Source of the DNA: an uncultured Microbacteriaceae bacterium
GTDB taxonomy: Bacteria; Actinomycetota; Actinomycetes; Actinomycetales; Microbacteriaceae
Assembly (NCBI GenBank): GCA_947487835.1
Contig: CANKXX010000006.1
Coordinates: forward strand, 186,001 to 250,000
Reading direction: 5' to 3'
Length of the DNA stretch: 64,000 nt
The notes beneath the pieces were generated by a model. That model was not told the origin of the DNA. It searched no databases and saw only the letters and a program-made list of their open reading frames with translations. The position numbers and the translations under genes were made by a program. How positions within the stretch are numbered: the first letter of the stretch is position 1; every line of letters begins with the position of its first letter. Shown here piece after piece: positions 42,048 through 50,640 of the stretch.

Positions 42048-44195
42048 ATGTCCACGCCACCCCACCCGTCGTCGCCCGCCGCGCCCGGATCCTCCGCCTC
42101 TCCGGAATCTCCCGCGACTTCCGGTGCTCCCGGACTGTTCGCGTCCCCGGGGGCCGCCGATCCCGGCCGCGCGGCTCGGCTGACCCTCCGCGGCGACGGC
42201 TTCGCGCTCGAGGTGGACGGGGCGACCGTGCTCAGCGGCGCGGGCGTGGGCCTGCTCGAGGTCGACGGCCGGCTCTGCACGCCCGGCACGGCCGACGCGG
42301 GAGGCGTGACCGCCGAGTGGTCCGCCCGCGCGATCGACGGCCCCGGCGCGTGGGAGCTCGCGATGACGGTGACCAACGGCTCGGCCGAGGTGCGCCGGGT
42401 CTCCCGGCTGGATCCGCTCGCGGCGGACGTACCGGGGGTGTGGGCGGCGTCTTTCTTCCGCTCCGCCTGGGGGGACGAGTTCCGGCCCGAGGCCGGCACG
42501 AGCGCGGAGGGCGTGCACCTCGAGGTGCGGTCCGGGCGCTCCGCGCACGGGTTCAGCCCCTGGCTCGGCCTCGAGCGGGAGGGGGCCGCCCTCGTGGTCT
42601 CGCCCGCCTGGAGCGGCAACTGGCACATCGATCTCCAGGGCGACGGGTTCCAGGGCGACGAGAACCACGGCGACGGCCGGGACGGCAGGGGCGCAGGCGC
42701 CGTCGTGCCCCGGCTGACCGCGGGCGTCTCGCCGTGGCGGTTCTTCGTCGACCTCGGCCCCGGGGAGTCCGTGGCCGCGCCGCCGGTCGTGATCGCCGCC
42801 GGGCGCACGCTGGACGAGGCGTCGGAGACCCTGACCCGCGCGGTCGGGCGGGCCTGGATCCCGCGCTCCGCGGCCTCCGAGGCGCTGGACGTCGAATGGA
42901 ACCACTGGTGGCCGTACGAGGACGTCGAGGTGACCGAGGACATCATCTGGCGCAACGCGGAGGCTGCCGCCCACCTCGGCATGGGCGTCGCGACCGTGGA
43001 CGCCGGCTGGTTCGGCAACGCGGATGCGGCGAGCGACTGGCAGGAGCAGCGCGGCGACTGGCACCACACGAACACCGCGCGCTTCCCGAGCGGGCTCCGC
43101 GCCCTCGGGCAGGGCATCCGGGAGCGGGGGGCGAGGGCGGGCATCTGGATCGAGGCGGAGGCCGTCGGCGCCGGAGCGCAGCTGCGCCGCGCGCACGCCG
43201 AGGTCCTCGCGCGGGGCGGAGCGGGACACGAGCGCGACGGCTCGTACCGGGTGACGACCGTGTCGCTCGACCCGGCGCACCCGGACTTCTTCGGCTACGT
43301 GTGCATGGGCTCGGCCGAGGGCAGGGCCCACGTGGCCGGCGCGATGGCCGCCGTCGTGCGGGAGACCGGCGCGGAATGGGTGAAGCTCGACTTCAACATC
43401 GACCCGGACTCCGGCTGCACCCGCACCGACCACGGGCACGGCGCGGGCGACGGGCTGCTGCGGCACTACGAGGGCCTCTACGCGGTGCTCGACGCGTTCC
43501 GCGCCGCGCATCCCGAGGTCGTCCTCGAGGCGTGCTCGTCCGGCGGTCTCCGCATCGACCTCGGTCTCGCCCGGCACGTGCACTGCATGTTCCTGTCCGA
43601 CCCCGACTACACCGAGCACGCCCTGTCGGTGCTGTGGGGCGCGAGCCACCTGCTGCCTCCGGCCGCGATCCTGCACTGGCCGTGGTCGCAGTGGCGCGGG
43701 GACTACGAGCCGTCGCGGCTCGACTTCGCCGCCCTCGGCCCGGAGGAGTTCGACACTCTCGTGCGAGCGGCGCTGCTGCACCGCTTCGGGGTCTCGATGC
43801 GGCTCGTCGACCTGAGCGACGAGCAGCGCGAGAGCCTGCGCGTGCACACCGCCCTGTTCCGGGACGTGCTCGCGCCGCTCGTGCGCGACGGCGTGCTGCG
43901 CCGGCTGACCGCGCAGCCCCGGCGGCAGGGCGAGGGCGAACGCGCGCCGGCGTTCCAGCTGACCTCGGGCGACCGCTCCGTGCTCGCGGCGTACCGGCTT
44001 CCCGGCGGGGTGACGCCGGATGCGCTGCGGCCGGTCGGACTCGACCCCGCGCAGGTCTACGCGGTGACGGACCTGGGCGGCGGCGGAAGCCGCGTCCTTC
44101 AGGGAACCGACCTGCTCCGGAACGGCTGGTCGCTCGCCGACGAGCGGCCGGAGGTCTCGTCCTGGCTGCTGCTGGTGGAGCCCGCCGCGGACTAG
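42048..44195 (+). CDS. alpha-galactosidase, GH36 family
   Basis: A 715-residue glycoside hydrolase of the GH36 family, which removes terminal alpha-galactose from melibiose, raffinose and related sugars. The nucleophile D448 is in WVKLDFN. The acid/base aspartate is D518 or D520 in FLSDPDYTE, and CSSGG at 496-500 is a further family mark. The first 40 residues form a Pro/Ser/Ala-rich tail, but there is no signal peptide, so it works in the cytoplasm on imported sugar. It is the last gene of the rightward arm. Confidence 0.88.
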   Translation: MSTPPHPSSPAAPGSSASPESPATSGAPGLFASPGAADPGRAARLTLRGDGFALEVDGATVLSGAGVGLLEVDGRLCTPGTADAGGVTAEWSARAIDGPGAWELAMTVTNGSAEVRRVSRLDPLAADVPGVWAASFFRSAWGDEFRPEAGTSAEGVHLEVRSGRSAHGFSPWLGLEREGAALVVSPAWSGNWHIDLQGDGFQGDENHGDGRDGRGAGAVVPRLTAGVSPWRFFVDLGPGESVAAPPVVIAAGRTLDEASETLTRAVGRAWIPRSAASEALDVEWNHWWPYEDVEVTEDIIWRNAEAAAHLGMGVATVDAGWFGNADAASDWQEQRGDWHHTNTARFPSGLRALGQGIRERGARAGIWIEAEAVGAGAQLRRAHAEVLARGGAGHERDGSYRVTTVSLDPAHPDFFGYVCMGSAEGRAHVAGAMAAVVRETGAEWVKLDFNIDPDSGCTRTDHGHGAGDGLLRHYEGLYAVLDAFRAAHPEVVLEACSSGGLRIDLGLARHVHCMFLSDPDYTEHALSVLWGASHLLPPAAILHWPWSQWRGDYEPSRLDFAALGPEEFDTLVRAALLHRFGVSMRLVDLSDEQRESLRVHTALFRDVLAPLVRDGVLRRLTAQPRRQGEGERAPAFQLTSGDRSVLAAYRLPGGVTPDALRPVGLDPAQVYAVTDLGGGGSRVLQGTDLLRNGWSLADERPEVSSWLLLVEPAAD

Positions 44196-44244
44196 GCCGC
44201 GGCCCCGTATCGGTCGCGGGGCGCGTCGGAGCACTGCGAGGGAA

Positions 44245-44514
44245 TCAGGCGGCGTACCGCTTGGCCGCGCGGGCCTTGGCCTTCTCGGCTTCGATGTCGC
44301 GGTTCTTGGGCGGCGCCGTGGACACGAGGTCCTCGAGCAGGTGCCGGGTCAGGTGAGCGATCTCCTCGACCGCGCGGTCGAACGCCTCGGCGTTCGCCCT
44401 GGAGGGCTTCGTCGTGCCACTGATCTTCCGCACGTACTGGAGCGCCGCGGCGTGGACCTCGTCGTCGGTCGCAGCCGGCTCGAAGTTGTGCAGCGTGTGA
44501 ATGTTCCGACACAT
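44245..44514 (-). CDS. DUF2277 family protein
   Basis: An 89-residue protein that begins MCRNIHTLHNFEPAATDDEV and continues with AALQYVRKISGTTKPS, the conserved DUF2277 pattern. It ends in a lysine/alanine-rich helix (EAEKAKARAAKRYAA). The function is unknown. TACCCT six bases before the ATG gives the leaderless layout. Confidence 0.9.
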   Translation of the reverse strand: MCRNIHTLHNFEPAATDDEVHAAALQYVRKISGTTKPSRANAEAFDRAVEEIAHLTRHLLEDLVSTAPPKNRDIEAEKAKARAAKRYAA

Positions 44515-44520
44515 GCGACC

Positions 44521-44526
44521 AGGGTA
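44521..44526 (-). promoter_or_regulatory. -10 hexamer of leaderless promoter for the DUF2277 gene
   Basis: TACCCT on the minus strand, six bases before the ATG at 44514. Confidence 0.5.
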
Positions 44527-44558
44527 CGAGCGGCCCCGGCGATTGTCACGGGCGGGAT

Positions 44559-45011
44559 TCAGCCACGGCCGGAGCGCAGCAGCCGGTCGGTGGCGGCGTC
44601 GGGCATGCCGTCGAAGAAGCGGTCGAGCACGCGCGAGAACGCGGGATCCGGCGGGTCGCCCGCGCGCAGGAACAGCGTCGCGGAGGACCGCAGCTTCACC
44701 GCGTCGATCCCGCCGAACACGGACCGTGCCGAGCGCCCCTCCGGTGCGCCGGCGGCGAGGTCCGCGCAGGTGAGCAGGCGCGGCCCCAGCACCGGGTGGG
44801 CGAGGTAGGCGCGCGCCTCGTCGAGGCTGCGGATCGCGTACCGCTCGGCCATCGCGCTGCGGCCGAGCCCGGCGACCTGCGGGAAGACGAACCACATCCA
44901 GTGGCCCGTCTTCCGCCCTCGCCGAAGCTCCCCGACCGCACGCTCGACGGCCCCGCCGTCATCCTGGGCGCGCACGAACCGGTCGAGGTCGAAGGGATCG
45001 GATGCGCTCAC
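44559..45011 (-). CDS. DUF1810 family protein
   Basis: A 150-residue protein of the DUF1810 family, with FDLDRFVRAQ at the start, then GRKTGHWMWFVFPQVAGLG, the most conserved block, and FGGIDAVKLRSSATLFLRAG. Members are small cytoplasmic proteins of unconfirmed function. Some have been compared to calpastatin or ADP-ribosyl-related proteins. TAGCCT six bases before the GTG at 45011 supports the start. Confidence 0.9.
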   Translation of the reverse strand: MSASDPFDLDRFVRAQDDGGAVERAVGELRRGRKTGHWMWFVFPQVAGLGRSAMAERYAIRSLDEARAYLAHPVLGPRLLTCADLAAGAPEGRSARSVFGGIDAVKLRSSATLFLRAGDPPDPAFSRVLDRFFDGMPDAATDRLLRSGRG

Positions 45012-45017
45012 GCGGCG

Positions 45018-45023
45018 AGGCTA
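45018..45023 (-). promoter_or_regulatory. -10 hexamer of leaderless promoter for the DUF1810 gene
   Basis: TAGCCT on the minus strand, six bases before the GTG at 45011. Confidence 0.55.
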
Positions 45024-45055
45024 CGCCGCCCGGGGAACGGCGCCCGCCCGGGCGC

Positions 45056-45646
45056 TCAGGACCCGGCGCGCTGGGACACCTCGTCGGTGCCCGAGGACCG
45101 CGCCTCCGCGCCCTGGCCCGCCCCGGGGGTCGAGCCCTCACCGCCGGACGCGCTGCGCTGCGAGGCCTCGTCCGCGCCGGAGGACCGCGCCTCGTTCACC
45201 TCGTCCGAGCTCGCGGCTCCGTCGCCGGAGGACGCGGCCTCGCCGGAGATGTTGACCATCCAGCTCACGCCGAACGGGTCGACGAGCATGCCGAAGCTGT
45301 CGCCCCAGGGCGCCTTCTCGAGCGGCATCGTCACCGAGCCGCCGTCCGCGAGGCCGTCCCAGTAGCGGTGCAGCTCCTCCTCGTCCTCGCCGCTCAGGGA
45401 GATGGTGATCGATCCGCCCGGGGTGTACTCCATGCTGTTCGGGGTGTCGGCGCCCATGAGCGTGTACCCGTTGGCGGTCTCGAGCTGGCCGTGCATGATC
45501 TTGTCCTGCTCCGATGGGTCCTCGCTCGCGTTCATCTCGGCGAACGTGCTCAGCGTGAGCTCCCCGCCGAAGACCCTCTGGTAGAACTCCATGGCCTGCC
45601 GCGCGTTGTCGCGGAAGCCGAGGTACGGGTTCAGTCGAGTGGGCAT
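45056..45646 (-). CDS. VOC family (PhnB-like glyoxalase) protein with repetitive C-terminal tail
   Basis: A 196-residue protein. Residues 1-133 are a PhnB-like VOC domain (TRLNPYLGFRDNARQAMEFY, then GGELTLSTFAEM, HGQLETANGYTLMGAD, and WGDSFGMLVDPFGVSWMVNI). This group is normally about 135-140 residues. The remaining 63 residues are an acidic Ser/Ala/Glu-rich tail with two related units, EARSSGADEASQRSASGGEG and EARSSGTDEVSQRAGS, probably disordered. The ATG at 45646 has AAGGAGG upstream. A function for the tail is unknown. Metal-binding residues of true glyoxalases are not obvious. Confidence 0.85.
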   Translation of the reverse strand: MPTRLNPYLGFRDNARQAMEFYQRVFGGELTLSTFAEMNASEDPSEQDKIMHGQLETANGYTLMGADTPNSMEYTPGGSITISLSGEDEEELHRYWDGLADGGSVTMPLEKAPWGDSFGMLVDPFGVSWMVNISGEAASSGDGAASSDEVNEARSSGADEASQRSASGGEGSTPGAGQGAEARSSGTDEVSQRAGS

Positions 45647-45745
45647 GGTGCAACCTCCTTGTTGTCCGCGCGCGTCGGGATCGACCGGCACGGTGACGAT
45701 TATGGAACCAGACACCGTCCCGGCGCGAGGGGGAATCCGCGCGGC

Positions 45746-45952
45746 TCAGCCGGCGGTGTCCTCGTCGGTGATGACCCCGGTCGGCTCGGCGTCGCGCACC
45801 ACGTGCGCGGTGCCCAGCTCGGCCGCGAGCGCGGCCCCGGCCTCGATCGCCTCGTCGCGGCTCGAGAAGCTGGAGGACCGCTCCGGCTCGCCCACGACCC
45901 GGTTGACCCACTGCCCCCGCTTGTCGATCGTCTCGACGTCCCCATCGGCCAT
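45746..45952 (-). CDS. DUF2188 family protein
   Basis: A 68-residue protein with the DUF2188 pattern: GQWVNRVVGEPERSSSFSSR, then DEAIEAGAALAAELGTAHVV. This small domain is widespread and uncharacterised. GGGGTG lies before the ATG. The C-terminal 12 residues are acidic. Confidence 0.8.
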   Translation of the reverse strand: MADGDVETIDKRGQWVNRVVGEPERSSSFSSRDEAIEAGAALAAELGTAHVVRDAEPTGVITDEDTAG

Positions 45953-46062
45953 GCCCGCACCCCTGTCCGCTTCCGCGCCGCGGCCCGTCCGCGGCGTCGT
46001 TGCCAGTCAAGTTACGAACGGCGCCCGCGCCTACCCCGCGCCTACCTCGCGGTGGGCGGTGC

Positions 46063-48093
46063 TCAGCGGGACACGGTCGCCCCCGACGCGTCGACGGTCA
46101 CGGAGAAGGGAGCGCCCGCGAAGGTGAGGCCCTCCGCGTGGATGGAGCCGGTCGCGGCAACGCCGATCGGCTCCACCTCGATGCTGCCGTTCTGCGCGTC
46201 CGGGCGCAGCCCGAGCGCGGTGCTGAGCACAGCGACGGCGGAGGCCGCGGACCACGCCTGCGGCCGGCACGCGGCGGGGTAGGGCACGGGGGCGGCCACG
46301 GCGGCGGCCGCGTCCCCGGAGTGCAGCTCGGGCATGCGGTAGCCGAAGCCGGCGGCCGCCGTGAGCAGCCCCTCCATCAGGGCCGCCGCCTCGGCCGGGA
46401 AGCCCTCCCGCCCGAGCCCGAGGATGGCGATGGCGGTGTCGTGCGCCCAGACCGAGCCGCCGTGGTAGCTGAGCGGCCAGTAGCCGGCGGAGTCCGTCGA
46501 CATGGTCCGCAGGCCATAGCCAGAGTTGAGCTCGGGCGAGGCGAGCCTCGCGGCGATGAGCTCCGCCTGACCGGGCTGCAGGATGCCGGTGCCGAGCAGG
46601 TGGCCGATGTTCGACGTGACCGTGTCGACGCGCCGCTTCTCGGCGTCGAGCGCGATCGCCGGGTACGCGCCGACGGGGGAGTCGATCCAGAACCGGTCCG
46701 CGAACCGCTGCTTGAGGTCGGCCGCGTAGTTCCGCCAGGTCCCCGCGCCGTCGGAGCCGAGGTGATCGAGCAGCGCGGCGCCGCCCATCGCCGCCTCGTA
46801 GGCGTAGCCCTGCACCTCGCAGAGCGCGATCGGGCCCTCGGCCAGCGATCCGTCCCGCCACTGGATCGAGTCGCCCGAGTCCTTCCAGCCCTGATTGGCG
46901 AGGCCGGTGCCCGTGCTGTCCACGTACTCGAGGAAGCCGTCCCCGTCGCTGTCGCCGTAGTCGCGCATCCAGGCGAGCGCCGCCTCCAGGGCGGGCAGCA
47001 GCTCCCGCACCTCGTCGTCGGGCATGCCCCAGCGCCACGCGTCGTGCAGCAGGCAGACCCAGAGGGCCGTCGCGTCGACGGTGCCGAAGTAGAGCGGGGG
47101 CAGCTCGACGCCCTCGCCCGGGATGAGCAGCGTTTCGGGGCGCAGCTCGTGCATGATCTTGCCCGGCTGCTCCGCCGTCGCGTCGACGACCCGGGTCCCC
47201 TGCAGCCCCGCGAGGACGCGGAGCGTGTCCGCCGCGAGGGTCGTGCCGAGGGGGAGCAGGAATCGGGCTGCCCAGAGGGAGTCGCGGCCGAACAGGGTGA
47301 AGAACCAGGGCGCCCCGGCCGCGAGGAAGGCGCGATCCGGCCGGTCGACGGGGGCGAGCCGCAGCGCGTGCAGGTCGTCGAGGGACGCCCGGACCCAGGC
47401 GGCGAGACGGGAGTCGCCCGTGCGCAGGTCCGGCGCCGTCCAGCTGCTCCCGGCGGCCGGGGCCACGACCACGGCGTCGGGATTCGCGGCGTCGATCGTG
47501 ACCGACACCGTCACCCGGCCGCGCGCGGGCACGGTCACGTCCCAGGTCAGCTCCGCCTCGCCGATCCCGCCCGACACCCGCGCCGCCGGCTCGGCGACGA
47601 GGGCGGCCCGCCGGCCGTCCCTGCCCCAGCGGAGGCCGCCGTCCGCCGCGCTCAGCTCGGGCAGCGCGTCCGGCTCGGCCTCGAGCCCGGCCTTCATCTC
47701 GTACATGCGCGCGAGGTCGGCGCAGAGCCGCAGCGCGACCGACGTGCGGACGGGGTCCGGCAGGGCCGAGCTCAGCGTCACGCTCTCGACGAGGCGGCCG
47801 CCCGACACGGTGCGCCTCCGCTCGACGCGCACCTTCGGGTCCGCGCTCCGGTCGTCGACGTTCCTGGCGAGGGACACGAAGGTGCGCTCCACCGCGCCGG
47901 ACGGGTACGAGGCGATGTGCTCCGGCGCCGCGCCGCCCACCACGAGCGAGAGCCGCGACACGAACCGCACGTCGGATACGAAGAAGCCGTGCGAGCCGCC
48001 GACCATGTCGCCGTCCCGGTCCGACCAGGCCTGTGCGGGGGCGGACAGCACCACGGCGTCGTCGAACAGGAAGGGCTGCAGACCGTGCGTCAT
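46063..48093 (-). CDS. glycogen debranching enzyme-like (GH63/MGH1-type) glycosidase
   Basis: A 676-residue protein with an N-terminal debranching-enzyme-associated domain (FVSDVRFVSRLSLVVGG, residues about 30-200). An (alpha/alpha)6 catalytic barrel follows with WFFTLFGRDSLWAARFLLP near 262-280, ALWVCLLHDAWRWG, EVQGYAYEAAMGG and STDSAGYWPLSYHGGSVW. This matches the amylo-alpha-1,6-glucosidase-type family. It has no signal peptide, so the substrate is intracellular. It is divergent from a lacI gene and its importer, so it probably handles the imported sugar, perhaps an alpha-glucoside. The exact activity is not certain. Confidence 0.8.
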   Translation of the reverse strand: MTHGLQPFLFDDAVVLSAPAQAWSDRDGDMVGGSHGFFVSDVRFVSRLSLVVGGAAPEHIASYPSGAVERTFVSLARNVDDRSADPKVRVERRRTVSGGRLVESVTLSSALPDPVRTSVALRLCADLARMYEMKAGLEAEPDALPELSAADGGLRWGRDGRRAALVAEPAARVSGGIGEAELTWDVTVPARGRVTVSVTIDAANPDAVVVAPAAGSSWTAPDLRTGDSRLAAWVRASLDDLHALRLAPVDRPDRAFLAAGAPWFFTLFGRDSLWAARFLLPLGTTLAADTLRVLAGLQGTRVVDATAEQPGKIMHELRPETLLIPGEGVELPPLYFGTVDATALWVCLLHDAWRWGMPDDEVRELLPALEAALAWMRDYGDSDGDGFLEYVDSTGTGLANQGWKDSGDSIQWRDGSLAEGPIALCEVQGYAYEAAMGGAALLDHLGSDGAGTWRNYAADLKQRFADRFWIDSPVGAYPAIALDAEKRRVDTVTSNIGHLLGTGILQPGQAELIAARLASPELNSGYGLRTMSTDSAGYWPLSYHGGSVWAHDTAIAILGLGREGFPAEAAALMEGLLTAAAGFGYRMPELHSGDAAAAVAAPVPYPAACRPQAWSAASAVAVLSTALGLRPDAQNGSIEVEPIGVAATGSIHAEGLTFAGAPFSVTVDASGATVSR

Positions 48094-48138
48094 AGCTGAT
48101 GCTCCTCGGATGGCGTTGCGTCGGTGCGATCGGCACGG

Positions 48139-48166
48139 TTGACACCGGCGTCGTCGGAGGTAACAT
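48139..48166 (+). promoter_or_regulatory. sigma70-type promoter for lacI and the second sugar importer
   Basis: TTGACA at 48139-48144, a 16-bp spacer and TAACAT at 48161-48166. This is the best -35/-10 pair in the window. Transcription would begin near 48173, just before the LacI-type operator. Confidence 0.65.
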
Positions 48167-48178
48167 TACCGGGCAGGA

Positions 48179-48192
48179 TTTGAACGATCAAA
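48179..48192. promoter_or_regulatory. LacI-family operator
   Basis: TTTGAACGATCAAA has arms TTTGA and TCAAA around a central CG, the classic LacI-family arrangement. It lies between the probable transcription start and the lacI gene and 86 bases from the divergent debranching-enzyme gene, so it may repress both. Confidence 0.7.
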
Positions 48193-48246
48193 GTTTCGTC
48201 GCCACCGCGGCGGACGCCGATCGCGCAACCGGTCGAGGAGGATCGC

Positions 48247-49317
48247 ATGGGCACGCTGCCGACCGTCGAGGACGTCGCGCGGGTCGCGAACGTCTCCCGG
48301 CAGACGGTGTCCAACGTTCTGAACACCCCGGACATCGTGCGGGCGGAGACCCGCGCGCGGGTCGAGACCGCGATCGCCCAGCTCGGCTACCGGCCGCACG
48401 CGTCCGCGCGGCGTCTGCGCACCCAGCGCTCGTCCACCATCGGCATCCGGCTCGACCCCATGGTGGACGGCATCTCCGGCACGGTGCTCGACCGCTTCCT
48501 GCACGCCCTCACGGAGACCGCGGCCACGCGGTCGATGCGGATCCTGCTCTTCACCGCCGCCGATCCGGCCGACGAGATCGCCCAGTTCCGCCGGCTGCGC
48601 GACGGGGCGGACGTCGACGCGTTCGTGCTCACCAGCACCTTCCACCGCGACCCCCGCACCGAGTGGCTGATCGAGCAGGGCATCCCCTTCGTCACCTTCG
48701 GGCGGCCCTGGGGCATCGACGACATGAACGACCCGCAGCACCTCTGGGTGGACATCGACGGGCACGCCGGGGTGCGGGACGCGACCATGCACCTCGCCGA
48801 CTCCGGCTGCGACGCGATCGCCTACATCGGCTGGCCCACGGGGTCCGGCACGGGCGACGACCGCAGGCGCGGGTGGACCGACGCCGTGACCGAGCGCCTG
48901 GGTGGCGCATCGCCCTCGCTCTCCCTCGCCCGCGAGACCGAGGAGGGCGTGACCCAGGCGCGCGACACGGCGGCGCGACTGCTCGGCGAGCGGCCCGGCG
49001 TCGACGCCGTCGTCTGCGCGAGCGACTCGATCGCCCTCGGCGTCACCATGGCCGCGAACGCGGCCGGACGCCCCTCCCTTCCGGTCATCGGGTTCGACAA
49101 CACGCCCGTCGCGGCCGCCGTCGGCTTCTCGAGCGTCGAGCAGCCCCTCGCGGCCGTGGCGGCGGGCGCCATCGAGCTGCTGATGGGGACGACGGGAACG
49201 GCCGTCACGCGCCGGACGCCCGCCCCCGGCGAGGCCCACCGACTCATCACCCCGCAGCTCGTCGTGCGGTCGCCCACCAGGGCGACCGCGGCCGGCACCC
49301 CCACCGCGACCGGCTGA
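48247..49317 (+). CDS. LacI family transcriptional regulator
   Basis: A 356-residue sugar-responsive repressor. The helix-turn-helix is at residues 5-27 (PTVEDVARVANVSRQTVSNVL), followed by the hinge helix GYRPHASARRLRTQRS and a periplasmic-binding-protein-like ligand domain. VCASDSIALGVTMAANAAGR and VIGFDNTPVAAAVGFSSVEQP are its usual late motifs. The ATG follows GAGGATCGC. A LacI-type operator lies in its promoter, so it probably controls itself, the importer and the divergent debranching enzyme. Confidence 0.93.
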   Translation: MGTLPTVEDVARVANVSRQTVSNVLNTPDIVRAETRARVETAIAQLGYRPHASARRLRTQRSSTIGIRLDPMVDGISGTVLDRFLHALTETAATRSMRILLFTAADPADEIAQFRRLRDGADVDAFVLTSTFHRDPRTEWLIEQGIPFVTFGRPWGIDDMNDPQHLWVDIDGHAGVRDATMHLADSGCDAIAYIGWPTGSGTGDDRRRGWTDAVTERLGGASPSLSLARETEEGVTQARDTAARLLGERPGVDAVVCASDSIALGVTMAANAAGRPSLPVIGFDNTPVAAAVGFSSVEQPLAAVAAGAIELLMGTTGTAVTRRTPAPGEAHRLITPQLVVRSPTRATAAGTPTATG

Positions 49318-49349
49318 GCCGGGCGCGACCACAGAAGGAGAAACACAGC

Positions 49350-50597
49350 ATGAAGCGCACACCCCAGTGGATCGTCGGCGGCGCAGTCGCCGCGGCGGCC
49401 GCTCTCACCCTGTCCGGCTGCGGCGGCTCGAGCTTCGACGACGAGGCGGGCGCGGATCAGGACGGGTCCGCCCCCCTGTCCATCCTGATCGGCTCCAGCG
49501 GCGACGCCGAGACCGCCGCGGTGAAGGAGGCCGTCGCCGCCTGGTCGGAGGAGTCCGGCACCGACGCCGAGGTCACCGTGGCGTCGAAGCTGCCCGAGCA
49601 GCTCGCCCAGGGCTTCTCGTCCGGCAAGCCGGCCGACGTGTTCTACCTTTCCACCGACCTGCTCGCCGGTTACGCCTCGAACGGGTCCCTGCTCGCCTAC
49701 GGAGACGACCTGGAGAACAAGGACGACTTCTACCCGACCCTCGTCGAGTCCTTCACCTACGACGGCGACTTCTACTGCGCGCCGAAGGACTTCTCGACGC
49801 TGGGGCTCATCATCAACACCGATCTGTGGACCCAGGCGGGCCTGACCGACGCCGACATCCCCACCACCTGGGAGCAGCTGGCGAGCGTGAGCCAGAGGCT
49901 GACCACCCCCGAGCACGCCGGCCTCGCCTTCGGCGGCGAGTACGCCCGCGTCGGGGCCTTCATGGCCTCGGCGGGCGGCGGGCTGGTGAGCGCCGACAAC
50001 ACCGAGGCGACCGCGAACAGCGACGCCAACGTGCAGGCGCTGGACTACGTCAAGCAGCAGCTGGCCGCGGGCACCTTCTCCTACGCCAAGGACGTGGGCG
50101 CAGGCTGGGGCGGTGAGGCCTTCGGCAAGGGCCTCGCGGCCATGACCATCGAGGGCAACTGGATCTCGGGCGCCATGCAGAACGACTTCCCGGACGTGAA
50201 GTACCGGGTCGCGGAGCTCCCGGAGGGCCCCGGCGGCAAGGGCACGCTGCAGTTCACCAACTGCTGGGGCGTCGCCACGGACAGCGCGAACCAGGAGGCC
50301 GCCGTCGAGCTCGTGCAGCACCTGACCTCGACCGAGAGCCAGCTCGCGTTCGCGTCGGCCTTCGGCGTCATGCCGTCCATCCAGTCGGCGGCGGAGGACT
50401 GGAAGTCCGAGAACCCCGACTTCGTCGCGTTCCTGGACGCCGCGGACTACGCCCAGGGCGTGCCGACGGTCGACGGATCGGCCGACGTCATCACCGACTT
50501 CAACGCCAAGCTCGAGTCGCTGAAGTCCTCGGAGCCGAAGGCGATCCTCGACGAGGTGCAGACCAACTTCGAGGCTCTTCTTGCGGACGCGAACTGA
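49350..50597 (+). CDS. ABC transporter sugar-binding lipoprotein (second importer)
   Basis: A 415-residue family-1 binding protein. The lipobox LSGC places the lipidated Cys at residue 24. The core reads KPADVFYLSTDLLAGYASNG, APKDFSTLGLIINTDLW and AMTIEGNWISGAMQ, typical of maltose/trehalose-type binding proteins. AGAAGGAGAA precedes the ATG. It follows lacI after 32 bases. The ligand is unknown but an alpha-glucoside would fit the divergent debranching enzyme. Confidence 0.92.
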   Translation: MKRTPQWIVGGAVAAAAALTLSGCGGSSFDDEAGADQDGSAPLSILIGSSGDAETAAVKEAVAAWSEESGTDAEVTVASKLPEQLAQGFSSGKPADVFYLSTDLLAGYASNGSLLAYGDDLENKDDFYPTLVESFTYDGDFYCAPKDFSTLGLIINTDLWTQAGLTDADIPTTWEQLASVSQRLTTPEHAGLAFGGEYARVGAFMASAGGGLVSADNTEATANSDANVQALDYVKQQLAAGTFSYAKDVGAGWGGEAFGKGLAAMTIEGNWISGAMQNDFPDVKYRVAELPEGPGGKGTLQFTNCWGVATDSANQEAAVELVQHLTSTESQLAFASAFGVMPSIQSAAEDWKSENPDFVAFLDAADYAQGVPTVDGSADVITDFNAKLESLKSSEPKAILDEVQTNFEALLADAN

Positions 50598-50640
50598 GCA
50601 TGACCGTCGTCCACTCCGCCGGAGCCGGGGGGCGCGCTCG

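Noticed and set aside
41070-44234. A 1054-codon open frame on the minus strand opposite the permease and alpha-galactosidase genes
   Set aside because: High GC content keeps antisense frames open. The product is rich in Arg, His and Glu without any domain, and the plus-strand genes have clear motifs throughout.
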